From NCBI RefSeq assembly GCF_014205075.1, contig NZ_JACHMU010000001.1, positions 744,001 through 808,000 of the forward strand: a DNA stretch of 64,000 bases. The letters are read 5' to 3'. Both the position numbers and the translations under genes were made by a program. This document shows positions 24,689-34,758 of the stretch, piece after piece. Within the stretch, counting starts at the first letter, position 1. Every line of letters begins with the position of its first letter. Below the pieces are notes generated by a model that saw only the letters and a program-made list of their open reading frames with translations, had not been told where the DNA came from and made no database searches. The stretch comes from Microbacterium ginsengiterrae (GTDB lineage: Bacteria > Actinomycetota > Actinomycetes > Actinomycetales > Microbacteriaceae).

Positions 24689-25333
24689 CTAGTAGAGGAG
24701 GATCTGACTGCTGTTGAGCGCATCGAAGCCGCCGATCGACACATCGACGTGGTACGAGGCCCCTCCACCGGGCGCCCGAGGGCGGTTCTCCTGATCACAG
24801 GTGGAGATGTCGGACCGGGTGCGATCCCACGTCACGGGTTCCGCGCTGGTCACGTTCTGCCCGGCTTCGAGGGTGACGACCATGCTGCTGGGGTTCTCCT
24901 GGCAGTCGGTCGAGCGCCACCAGACGTCGTCACCGCTCGTCACCACGAACACCTGCGTCGCCGACCCGACATCCAGCGTGCACGCGGTCGAGCCGGTGTT
25001 CGTCAGCGAGATCGACAGCTGCGGGAGAGCACCCTCGGGGTAGGTGTCCGCGTCGGTGATCGCCTCCACCACGATGTCGATCGGGCGGCAGGGGCCGGGG
25101 GCATCGGCGTCGTCAGCGTCGTCCTCATCATCGGCGGGCGCAGTGGTGGCGCCGGGCGACGGCGTGCCGGTCGGCGCCGGAGAGGACGTGGAGGTGGGTG
25201 ACGCCGCGGGCGCAGCCGCCCATGGCTGGGCGATGAGCAGCCAGATGCCACCCGCGATCAGTCCGGCGACGAGGAGAAGACCGAGGACGAAGACGATCCG
25301 GCGGCGCCGGTAGACAGCCTTGCTCGGCGACAT
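24689..25333 (-). CDS. Membrane-anchored DUF4232-like protein
   Basis: 214 aa. A basic N-terminus (SKAVYRRRR), one membrane helix (residues about 12-35) and a low-complexity Ser/Thr/Pro/Asp linker precede an extracytoplasmic beta domain. This has the DUF4232 features: LSISLTNTGSTACTLDVG, VWWRSTDCQ, and an end-strand near the C-terminus, with paired cysteines. ATG 25333 overlaps the argA stop (TGATG), so it is coupled to argA. Function unknown. Confidence 0.75.
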   Translation of the reverse strand: MSPSKAVYRRRRIVFVLGLLLVAGLIAGGIWLLIAQPWAAAPAASPTSTSSPAPTGTPSPGATTAPADDEDDADDADAPGPCRPIDIVVEAITDADTYPEGALPQLSISLTNTGSTACTLDVGSATQVFVVTSGDDVWWRSTDCQENPSSMVVTLEAGQNVTSAEPVTWDRTRSDISTCDQENRPRAPGGGASYHVDVSIGGFDALNSSQILLY

Positions 25334-25830
25334 CACAGGTTCTTCAGCATCCTCGTGTTGCCGAGGGTGTTCGGCTTCACGTGCGCGAGGTCGAGGAACT
25401 CCGCCACGCCCTCGTCCGGGCTGCGAAGGAGTTGCGAGTACACGTCGGGGTCGACGACCTGCTCCCCGATCGGGGCGAAGCCCCGGCGCGTGAAGAAGTC
25501 GACCTCGAAGGTGAGGCAGAACAGGCGTGAGAGGCCCAGCTCGTGGGCCCGCTCCTCCAGACGACCGACGATCGCGCGACCGACGCCCTTGCGCAGCCAG
25601 TCATCGCGGACAATCAGTGTGCGGATCTCGCCGAGGTCCTCCCACATCACGTGCAGCGCACCGCAGCCGATGAGTTCGCCGTCCTGTTCGGCGACGACGA
25701 ACTCCTGCACGGCGCCGTAGAGCACGACGAGGTCCTTGCCCAGCAGGATGCGGCGCTCGACCAGTGGAGCCAGCAGGCGGTGGATGCCGGCGATGTCGGC
25801 GCTGCGCGCGGGGCGGACGGTGTAGCTCAC
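25333..25830 (-). CDS. argA: Amino-acid N-acetyltransferase, short ArgA (N-acetylglutamate synthase) of the Rv2747 type
   Basis: 165 aa single GNAT domain. The blocks GKDLVVLYGAVQEFVVAE, IGCGALHVMWEDLGEIRTL, FCLTFEVDFFTRRGFAPIG and the tail VAEFLDLAHVKPNTLGNTRML match the mycobacterial short ArgA very closely. It makes N-acetylglutamate from acetyl-CoA and glutamate, the first step of arginine synthesis. GTG 25830 has TAAGCT exactly 7 nt upstream (leaderless); the longer frame upstream runs through a terminator. Followed with overlap by the DUF4232-like gene. Confidence 0.9.
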   Translation of the reverse strand: MSYTVRPARSADIAGIHRLLAPLVERRILLGKDLVVLYGAVQEFVVAEQDGELIGCGALHVMWEDLGEIRTLIVRDDWLRKGVGRAIVGRLEERAHELGLSRLFCLTFEVDFFTRRGFAPIGEQVVDPDVYSQLLRSPDEGVAEFLDLAHVKPNTLGNTRMLKNL

Positions 25831-25903
25831 GGGTCCCAGCTTAGAACTCGGAGCCTGGGGACCCGCTCCGGCGTGCCGCATCCGCGCCCGGGCGAACATA
25901 CAG

Positions 25904-25935
25904 AAAGGGGCGGATGCCGCAGCATCCGCCCCTTT
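25904..25935 (-). terminator. Rho-independent terminator after clpC
   Basis: A perfect 14-bp stem AAAGGGGCGGATGC / GCATCCGCCCCTTT with a 4-nt loop, lying 15 nt past the clpC stop. It has A and T runs on either side, so it can act in both directions. Confidence 0.85.
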
Positions 25936-25949
25936 TCCGGTCAATCAGG

Positions 25950-28481
<2,532 letters not shown>

Positions 28482-28534
28482 GTTGACTCCTTATCGCACG
28501 ATCCCGAATACAGGGATGAAGCGCTCGTACATCG

Positions 28535-28584
28535 AGAGTAACGACCGAGATGCGCGCTCAAGGCCGTGTTCGCCGTCGGCATAC
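28535..28584 (-). promoter_or_regulatory. clpC promoter with ClgR-like activator site
   Basis: On the minus strand, TACTCT (28535-28540) is a probable -10. About 30-45 bp further upstream, GTTCGC-N5-GCATAC (plus strand 28568-28584) resembles the ClgR dyad GTTCGC-N5-GCGAAC with one intact and one degenerate half. ClgR activates clpC in other actinobacteria. Confidence 0.42.
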
Positions 28585-28591
28585 CTCGCAC

Positions 28592-28620
28592 TTGACGCTG
28601 TTATCGATAGTCGTTACGTT
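28592..28620 (+). promoter_or_regulatory. Promoter of the DUF2975-Xre operon
   Basis: TTGACG (28592-28597), 17-bp spacer, TACGTT (28615-28620). Confidence 0.7.
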
Positions 28621-28636
28621 AACGATCATCGATAAC
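28600..28636. promoter_or_regulatory. 37-bp palindromic operator over the DUF2975-Xre promoter
   Basis: Outer arms GTTATCGAT (28600-28608) and ATCGATAAC (28628-28636) are perfectly inverted, and inner TCGTTA/TAACGA arms extend the dyad. It covers the spacer and -10. A third related half-site, TGTCGATAAG, follows at about 28643. Likely site of the Xre protein encoded in the same operon. Confidence 0.68.
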
Positions 28637-28661
28637 AACGACTGTCGATAAGGAGTGTGAG

Positions 28662-29282
28662 ATGAACAATCGGACCGGACGGATGCGGATGATCGAGGCC
28701 GTCACCCTGGGGGTGGTGGCCACCGGAGCGGTGAGCATCGCGATCGCATCGATCGTCAGCACGGTCGCCGACGCGGTGGAGATCTTCGGATCGCCCGTGA
28801 CGGTGTCCCTCCCCGTCCACGGGGCCGACATGACGACACTGCAGGATGCTGCGGGCGTGGACTCGGCCGAGTACACGGAGGCGGCAGTGTCGCTGGCGAC
28901 CGTGGATCCGGGCACCCGCTGGCTCCTGCTGCTGGAGACGGCCCTTCCCGCCCTCGCCACGGTGATCGTGTGCATGGCGCTCTGGTGGCTCGGCCTGTCG
29001 TTGATCCGACAGCGGACGTTCCGTCGCTCGATGCCCCACATCATCGGTGGCGCGGCGATCGGGCTCATCGTGGTCGGGATGATCGGCCCTCTCCTCGGCG
29101 GCTTCGCCCGCGCGCAGGCCGTCGAGCAGCTGACGGCGAGCGGTGCGGATACCGGCGAGTTCTGGTCGTTCCTGTTCCAGGTGGATCTCTCCCCGATCGG
29201 GTGGGGCATCGCCCTCGCGCTGGTGGCGACAGCGTTCGAGGTCGGCCAGCGGCTGCAGCGCGAGACGGAAGGATTGATCTGA
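28662..29282 (+). CDS. DUF2975-like four-helix membrane protein (first)
   Basis: 206 aa with four predicted membrane segments (about 12-35, 85-108, 125-148, 178-198) and an extracytoplasmic loop after the first. The C-terminal LQRETEGLI resembles the tail of the next protein, suggesting paralogy. ATG 28662 has AAGGAG upstream. First gene of a three-gene coupled operon ending in an Xre regulator, the usual context of DUF2975 proteins. Role unknown. Confidence 0.8.
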   Translation: MNNRTGRMRMIEAVTLGVVATGAVSIAIASIVSTVADAVEIFGSPVTVSLPVHGADMTTLQDAAGVDSAEYTEAAVSLATVDPGTRWLLLLETALPALATVIVCMALWWLGLSLIRQRTFRRSMPHIIGGAAIGLIVVGMIGPLLGGFARAQAVEQLTASGADTGEFWSFLFQVDLSPIGWGIALALVATAFEVGQRLQRETEGLI

Positions 29283-29881
29283 TGGACACGAAGCAGGCTA
29301 AATCCGAACGGAACGACCTGAACAGCGCGATCGTCACGGGTGCACTGGTCGTGGGCTGGCTGCTCTACGACGGCATCCGTCGCATCGCCGCCCTGTTCGC
29401 CGCGCCCGGCGCCGTGACGGTGTCGACGCCCGTGCCCGCACAGGACGTGACCATCTCCGTCGGAGCGGGCGCTCCGGCGACGGTGGATGCGGCGACGCTC
29501 ACGGTCGCCGACGTGAACATGATCAGCGTGATCTCTCTGGTCCTCGCCGTCGCGCTGCCGGCGCTGTGCCTGATCGCCGTCGCCGTCATCGGGGTGCTCG
29601 TGTGCCGCCGGTTGCTGCGCGGCGTCGTCTTCGATCGGGTCAACACGAATCTGATCTTCACGATGTCGATGGGGATGCTCGCGGCCGGCCTCATCGCGTC
29701 GGCCTTCACGATCATGGGCCTCAACGGGGTCTTCGCCGCACTCGACGGCGAGTTCGACGACCAGTGGCTGATGTTCGCTGAGCAGATCCCGCTCCTTCTC
29801 GCCGCGCTCGCCCTCGGCGTGCTCGTGATCGTCTTCCGCCGGGGCACGGCACTGCAGAAGGAAACCGAGGGACTCGTATGA
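29282..29881 (+). CDS. DUF2975-like four-helix membrane protein (second)
   Basis: 199 aa with four membrane segments and a Val/Thr-rich external loop (VTVSTPVPAQDVTISVGAG). It ends LQKETEGLV, like its upstream neighbour. The start overlaps the previous stop (TGATG) and its own stop overlaps the next start (ATGA), so the three genes are translationally coupled. The pair may form a hetero-oligomer; function unknown. Confidence 0.8.
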   Translation: MDTKQAKSERNDLNSAIVTGALVVGWLLYDGIRRIAALFAAPGAVTVSTPVPAQDVTISVGAGAPATVDAATLTVADVNMISVISLVLAVALPALCLIAVAVIGVLVCRRLLRGVVFDRVNTNLIFTMSMGMLAAGLIASAFTIMGLNGVFAALDGEFDDQWLMFAEQIPLLLAALALGVLVIVFRRGTALQKETEGLV

Positions 29882-30126
29882 GCCCGGCCGCTGATGAGGA
29901 GGAGACCGGCATCCACTGCCGACTCGATGAACTGCTCAGCGAGCGCGGTATGACGCTCACGCAGCTGAGCGCGATCGTCGGGGTGAGCATCGTGAATCTC
30001 TCCGTGCTGAAGAACGATCGGGCGCGGGCCATCCGCTACTCGACGCTCCGGGCGATCTGCGATGCCCTGGAGTGCGAGGTGGGCGAGCTGCTGGTGCTCG
30101 CTCCGCCCGCTGAGCAGCCGCACTGA
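29878..30126 (+). CDS. Xre-family HTH regulator (YozG-like)
   Basis: 82 aa, almost entirely an Xre/Cro HTH: LDELLSERGMTLTQLSAIVGVSIVNLSVLKNDRARAIRYSTLRAICDALECEVGELL. It overlaps the preceding membrane gene (ATGA). Small HTH proteins of this type commonly accompany DUF2975. It probably binds the 37-bp palindrome at the operon promoter. Confidence 0.88.
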   Translation: MSPAADEEETGIHCRLDELLSERGMTLTQLSAIVGVSIVNLSVLKNDRARAIRYSTLRAICDALECEVGELLVLAPPAEQPH

Positions 30127-30251
30127 GTTCCGCCGTCCGGGAGGTCGGTCCGCCACCGTCATGGTTCGTCATCTCCGCCCAAGGAATGAATGAGGGCTCG
30201 TAGCGTTTCCTGTCGTGGCGCACCCACCAGCGCCCCTCGACTTGGAGACCC

Positions 30252-31664
30252 ATGAGCACCACTGCACGCGCCGCCAAGGCGCCGGACACCCGCGGCCCTG
30301 TCCGCAAGCTGTTGACCTCGTTCGGATTCCAGATCCTCGCCGCCCTCGTCCTCGGGATCGCCGCCGGCCTCATCGGTCGACAGCTCGGCGCGACCGCGGA
30401 GAACCCGAACGGCTTGTCGGCGACACTGGACACCATCGGCAGCTCGTACGTCACGCTGCTGCGCGCCGCCGTCGTCCCCCTCATCTTCACCGCGATCGTC
30501 GCGAGCATCTCCAATCTCCGCCGCGTGCAGAACGCCGCGCGCCTCGCGGGGCAGACGCTGCTCTGGTTCGCAATCACCGCATTCATCGCGGTGAGCATCG
30601 GCATCGCCCTCGGCCTCGTCATCCAGCCGGGCGCCCGCGCCGGCGACGGACTGGAGCCGGGAGAGCCGTACGCCGTCGGCACCTGGTGGAACTTCCTCCT
30701 CGGCCTGATCCCGCAGAACTTCCTCGGGATCGGCGTGAGCAGCTCCTTCGACGCCGAGGCCGGCGCCGTGGCATCCACCGTGAACTTCAACATCCTCCAG
30801 GTCATCGTCGTCGCGGCCGTCGTCGGCATCGCGGCGCTCAAGGCCGGAAAGAAGGCGGAGCCCTTCCTCGCCTTCACCGAGTCCCTCCTCAAGGTCATCC
30901 AGCGCGTGCTGTGGTGGATCATCCGCATCGCGCCGCTGGGCACCTTCGGCCTCATCGGATCCGCCGTCATCAAGTACGGCTGGGAGAAGCTCGCCTCACT
31001 GGCATGGTTCGCCGCGGCCGTCTACATCGGTCTCGCGCTGGTCATCTTCGTCGTGTACCCGATCCTCGTCCGCGCCCACGGCCTGTCGATCACGCAGTAC
31101 TTCACCGGCGTCTGGCCTGCCGTCCAGCTCGGCTTCGTCAGCCGATCCTCCATCGGGACGCTCCCGCTCACCGAGCGCGTGACCGAGCGCAACCTCGGCG
31201 TGCCGAGCTCCTACGCGTCGTTCGCCGTGCCGTTCGGCTCGACGACGAAGATGGACGGATGCGCCGCGATCTACCCGGCCATCGCCGCCATCTTCGTGGC
31301 GCAGTTCTTCGGGATCGAGCTCAACCTCATCCAGTACCTGCTGATCGTGCTCGTGTCCGTCGTCGGATCGGCCGCCACCGCCGGCACGACCGGCGCCACC
31401 GTGATGCTCACACTCACGCTCTCCACGCTCGGACTGCCCCTCGAGGGCGTCGGTCTGCTGCTCGCGATCGACCCGATCCTCGACATGGGCCGCACCGCCG
31501 TCAACGTCGCCGGTCAGGCCCTGGTCCCGACCATCGTCGCCAAGCGCGAGGGCATCCTCGACGAGGAGCTGTACAACGCGCCGCGCGAAGGGCTGCCGTT
31601 CGCCGACGACTCCGGTGACGACGAGGCGGATGCCGTGGCGCCCGAGCCCGCCACCGCACGCTGA
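30252..31664 (+). CDS. Dicarboxylate/amino-acid:cation symporter (DAACS/GltP family)
   Basis: 470 aa with eight helices and two re-entrant hairpins. Family signatures: the serine-rich hairpin SRSSIGTLPLT, FGSTTKMDG and DMGRTAVNVAGQALVPTIVAK, which hold the substrate and Na+ sites. It imports glutamate, aspartate or C4-dicarboxylates with Na+ or H+. ATG 30252 has TTGGAG upstream, and TAGCGT at about 30200 is a possible -10. Monocistronic; a hairpin follows. Confidence 0.93.
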   Translation: MSTTARAAKAPDTRGPVRKLLTSFGFQILAALVLGIAAGLIGRQLGATAENPNGLSATLDTIGSSYVTLLRAAVVPLIFTAIVASISNLRRVQNAARLAGQTLLWFAITAFIAVSIGIALGLVIQPGARAGDGLEPGEPYAVGTWWNFLLGLIPQNFLGIGVSSSFDAEAGAVASTVNFNILQVIVVAAVVGIAALKAGKKAEPFLAFTESLLKVIQRVLWWIIRIAPLGTFGLIGSAVIKYGWEKLASLAWFAAAVYIGLALVIFVVYPILVRAHGLSITQYFTGVWPAVQLGFVSRSSIGTLPLTERVTERNLGVPSSYASFAVPFGSTTKMDGCAAIYPAIAAIFVAQFFGIELNLIQYLLIVLVSVVGSAATAGTTGATVMLTLTLSTLGLPLEGVGLLLAIDPILDMGRTAVNVAGQALVPTIVAKREGILDEELYNAPREGLPFADDSGDDEADAVAPEPATAR

Positions 31665-31686
31665 GCCGCGACCACTCGCACGACCG

Positions 31687-31721
31687 GACCCCCGTCCCAT
31701 CCGCTCGGATGCGACGGGGTC
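31687..31721. terminator. Bidirectional hairpin between convergent genes
   Basis: GACCCCCGTC (31687-31696) pairs with GACGGGGTC (31713-31721), and CATCCG/CGGATG extends the stem to a 2-nt loop. It serves the symporter gene and the convergent sugar operon. U tract weak. Confidence 0.7.
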
Positions 31722-31737
31722 TCGTCGTTCCTCGGTC

Positions 31738-32871
31738 CTACCTCGTCGAGCCGGCCATCGCGCCTTCCAAGACGGAATCGGGCGTCGAGTCGACCGACTC
31801 CCAGCCGTCGGAGCGCGCAGCGGCCAGCACGGCCTCCGTCACCGCGGCCGCCCGTGCGCCGTCGGCGAATCGCGGCAGCCCGTCGGGCGCCTCGCCTCGG
31901 ATGGCCGCGTAGCTGTCGCGGGCGAAGGCCGAGAAGGCGTCCAGATACCCCATCGGATGCCCGGCGGGCACGACCGAGAGCCGGGCGGCATCCGGCGAGA
32001 GCAGGGCGTCGTCACGCGCGATCGTCACCGACCCGTCAGCCCTGCCCCACCAGAGCTCGTTCGGCGTCTCCTGGGCGAACGCGACGGCGCCCTCGGCTCC
32101 GGACACCTCGAAGCTCAGGGCGTTCTTGCGTCCTGCTGCGACCTGCGACACGAGCACCGTGCCGACCACTCCCCCTGCTGTTTCGACGACGACCGCGGCG
32201 GCATCCTCGGTGTGCACCCGTTCCCCGTCCCGCTCCTCGTGCGCGGTCGACGTCCGCGCAGCGACCCGGACGATCCGCTCGCCGATGACGAACTCGAGGA
32301 GGTCGACGAGGTGCGAGCCGATGTCGGCGAAGGCCCTGGACCGGCCGCCGACCGCGGCATCCACCCGCCAGTTGCGCTCTGCGGCTCCCAGCATCCAATC
32401 CTGCAGATACTCGCCGCGGAGGGTGAAGAGGCGACCGATCCCGCCGGAGCGGACGCGTGCACGCGCCTCGCGCACCATCGGGTGGAAGCGGTACACGAAC
32501 GGGACCGTGGCCACCCTCCTCGACTCGCCGGCGCGGGCGGCGAGCGCGTCGGCATCCGACAACGACGTCGCCAACGGCTTCTCGCAGACCACGTGCCGTC
32601 CGGCATCCAGCGCCGCGAGCGACTGCGGGAGGTGCAGCGCGTTGGGTGTGCACACGTGCACGACGTCCGCGCGGTCGATCAGTTCCTCGAGCGAACGAGC
32701 CGGCGCGGTGCCGAGATGGTGCGCCGCGCGCGCCGTGCTCTCCGGCGAGGAGGACAGCAGGGAGACGACCTCAGCCCCTGCGACGCGCGCCGCGTGGGCG
32801 TGCGTGCGGGCCATGAATCCGCCTCCGATGATCCCGACGCGGAGGCCGGCGCCAGGGTGCAGACCGCTCAC
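31738..32871 (-). CDS. Gfo/Idh/MocA-family oxidoreductase (distal gene of sugar operon)
   Basis: 377 aa. N-terminal Rossmann motif GIIGGGFMARTHAHA, then CEKPLA (the catalytic Lys of the EKP motif) and GRSRAFADIGSHLVDLLEF (downstream Asp/His). The C-terminal beta-sheet domain binds the sugar. It oxidises or reduces a sugar or cyclitol with NAD(P). GTG 32871 overlaps the permease stop (GTGA). Substrate unknown. Confidence 0.92.
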   Translation of the reverse strand: MSGLHPGAGLRVGIIGGGFMARTHAHAARVAGAEVVSLLSSSPESTARAAHHLGTAPARSLEELIDRADVVHVCTPNALHLPQSLAALDAGRHVVCEKPLATSLSDADALAARAGESRRVATVPFVYRFHPMVREARARVRSGGIGRLFTLRGEYLQDWMLGAAERNWRVDAAVGGRSRAFADIGSHLVDLLEFVIGERIVRVAARTSTAHEERDGERVHTEDAAAVVVETAGGVVGTVLVSQVAAGRKNALSFEVSGAEGAVAFAQETPNELWWGRADGSVTIARDDALLSPDAARLSVVPAGHPMGYLDAFSAFARDSYAAIRGEAPDGLPRFADGARAAAVTEAVLAAARSDGWESVDSTPDSVLEGAMAGSTR

Positions 32872-33707
32872 TTGACCGCCCCCGCCGAGAGCCCGGAGAT
32901 GAGATGCCGCTGCACGATCAGGAAGGCGATGAGCACCGGGAGCGAGATCACGACCGAGGCGGCCATCATCTGATTCCAGTACACATCCGTCTGCGACGCG
33001 TACGCCCTGAGCCCGATCGAGAGCGTCCTGGTGCTCTTGTTCGTCATGACGCTCGCGAAGAGGACCTCACTCCACGCGGTGATGAAGCAGTAGACCGTGA
33101 CGGCGACGATGCCGGGGCGCGCGACGGGAAGTACCACTCGCCAGAGCGCTCCCCAGCGGCCGAGGCCGTCGATCATCGCCGCCTCCTCGAGCTCTCGCGG
33201 GATGGAGGCGAAGAACCCGGCCAGCATCCAGATCGAGAACGGCAACGAGAACGTCATGTACGTGATGACCAGCCCGAGATGCGTGCCGACCAGTTCCAGC
33301 CCGACGCCGCGCTTGATCTGGGAGAAGATCAGGAACAACGGCAGGAGGAACAGGATGCCGGGGAACATCTGCGTCGCCAGCACCGCGAAGCGGAACTGGC
33401 GGACTCCGGGGAAGTCGAACCGCGCCACCGCATAGGCGGCGAGGATCGCGAGCGCCACGGAGCACGCCGTCGCGCTCACCGTCACGATCAGGCTGTTCAT
33501 GAAGTAGTGCGCCAGCGGCACGGTGTTCCAGATGTCGATGTACGGCTGGAACGTGATCTCGGTCGGGATCCATTCGAACAGCCCTCGGACGGCCGTGTTG
33601 GGCTTGATCGAGGTCGTGAGGATCACATACAGCGGGAGGATCACGAGCGCGCTGAGGAAGGTCAGCCCGACCGCGCGGAGGATGCGGAATCCGCGTGTCT
33701 CAATCAT
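32868..33707 (-). CDS. Carbohydrate ABC transporter permease (MalG type)
   Basis: 279 aa with six helices and the EAA loop ELEEAAMIDGLGRWGALWRVVLPVARPG, which contacts the ATPase. It overlaps the upstream permease by 8 bp and the downstream dehydrogenase by 4 bp. No ATPase gene is in the operon, so it probably relies on a shared MsiK-type ATPase encoded elsewhere. Confidence 0.94.
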   Translation of the reverse strand: MIETRGFRILRAVGLTFLSALVILPLYVILTTSIKPNTAVRGLFEWIPTEITFQPYIDIWNTVPLAHYFMNSLIVTVSATACSVALAILAAYAVARFDFPGVRQFRFAVLATQMFPGILFLLPLFLIFSQIKRGVGLELVGTHLGLVITYMTFSLPFSIWMLAGFFASIPRELEEAAMIDGLGRWGALWRVVLPVARPGIVAVTVYCFITAWSEVLFASVMTNKSTRTLSIGLRAYASQTDVYWNQMMAASVVISLPVLIAFLIVQRHLISGLSAGAVK

Positions 33708-34689
33708 CGACGGTCTTCCCCTTCGGCATCACGAGGCGGATGTAGAAGATCGACGCGATGAGGAGCACGATCAGCAGCAGAGTGCTGAGGGCGCCTCCGA
33801 CGCCGAAGTTCCAGATGTTGAAGGACTGCTGGTAGATGAGCGGGGAGATCAGCTGCGCCTCCTCGGGCGAGACGGGGCCGAACAGCAGGTACGGCACGTC
33901 GAACTGGTTGAACACCCACAGGCCGATCATGAGGAGCAGCACGACGTTGGCGTGCTTGATCATCGGCAGGGTGATGGTGCGGAACTGCCGCCACAGACTC
34001 GCCCCGTCCAGCGCCGCCGCCTCGTAGACCTCTTTCGGCACGGACTGCACCGCGGCGAGGAGCATGAGGAAGGCGAACGGCCAGAACTGCCAGATCGTCA
34101 CGACGATCACGACGAACAGCGCGTTGCCGCCCAGCAGCCAGAAGGGCCGACTGTCGAGGATGCCGAGGTCGTCGACGAGGAGGCGGTTGATGACACCGTC
34201 GCGCTGGTTGAACATGAACATCCACGCGATGGTGGTGATGTAACCGGGCAGCGCGTACGGCACGAGGAAGAGGGTGCGGAAGAAGCCGTTGCCGCGGAAC
34301 GAGTTCGCGAGCATCACCGCGGCGAACATGCCCATCGACCAGGCGATGCCGACGACGATCACGGTGAACACCCCGGTGCGCAGCAGCGCCGGCCAGAACT
34401 GCGACCCGACGGGGCCCGCGGGGTCGAGGCCCTCGATGAAGTTCCCGAGGCCGATGAACGGCGCCTTGAGCCAGTTGGCGATGTTGAACTGGTCCAGCGC
34501 GATGAACGCGATCCAGACACCCAGCACCATCGGGATGATGTGGATGAGCAGCTCCATGAGCGCTGCCGGGGTGATCAGCGCAAAGGGGAACCCGTATCCC
34601 TTGCTGCGGCGACGGTTGATGCGCCCGGTCGTGATGAGCTCGGTGTCGCGCGCCGACTCCCGGGATTCCTTCGATGCGAACAGGGTCAT
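33700..34689 (-). CDS. Carbohydrate ABC transporter permease (MalF type)
   Basis: 329 aa with six to seven helices and the EAA loop EVYEAAALDGASLWRQFRTITLP. It has a long cytoplasmic N-terminus (about 35 residues). Pairs with the following permease. A 13-bp hairpin lies just upstream, between it and the binding-protein gene. Confidence 0.94.
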   Translation of the reverse strand: MTLFASKESRESARDTELITTGRINRRRSKGYGFPFALITPAALMELLIHIIPMVLGVWIAFIALDQFNIANWLKAPFIGLGNFIEGLDPAGPVGSQFWPALLRTGVFTVIVVGIAWSMGMFAAVMLANSFRGNGFFRTLFLVPYALPGYITTIAWMFMFNQRDGVINRLLVDDLGILDSRPFWLLGGNALFVVIVVTIWQFWPFAFLMLLAAVQSVPKEVYEAAALDGASLWRQFRTITLPMIKHANVVLLLMIGLWVFNQFDVPYLLFGPVSPEEAQLISPLIYQQSFNIWNFGVGGALSTLLLIVLLIASIFYIRLVMPKGKTVDD

Positions 34690-34708
34690 CCTGTCGTCCC
34701 TTCTGAGA

Positions 34709-34738
34709 GAGCCGGCCGGGCGCGAGCCCGGCCGGCTC
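34709..34738 (-). other. Intra-operon 13-bp hairpin between binding protein and permeases
   Basis: A perfect stem GAGCCGGCCGGGC / GCCCGGCCGGCTC with a GCGA (GNRA) tetraloop. No U run follows, so it more likely protects the upstream mRNA or attenuates than terminates fully. This would raise binding protein over permease. Confidence 0.65.
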
Positions 34739-34758
34739 CGAGAAATTCCTCGGATCGG

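Noticed and set aside
24662..24690. A plus-strand ORF beginning MVSQRIDGQLV in the structured gap
   Set aside because: No ribosome site; it runs antisense into the DUF4232-like gene.
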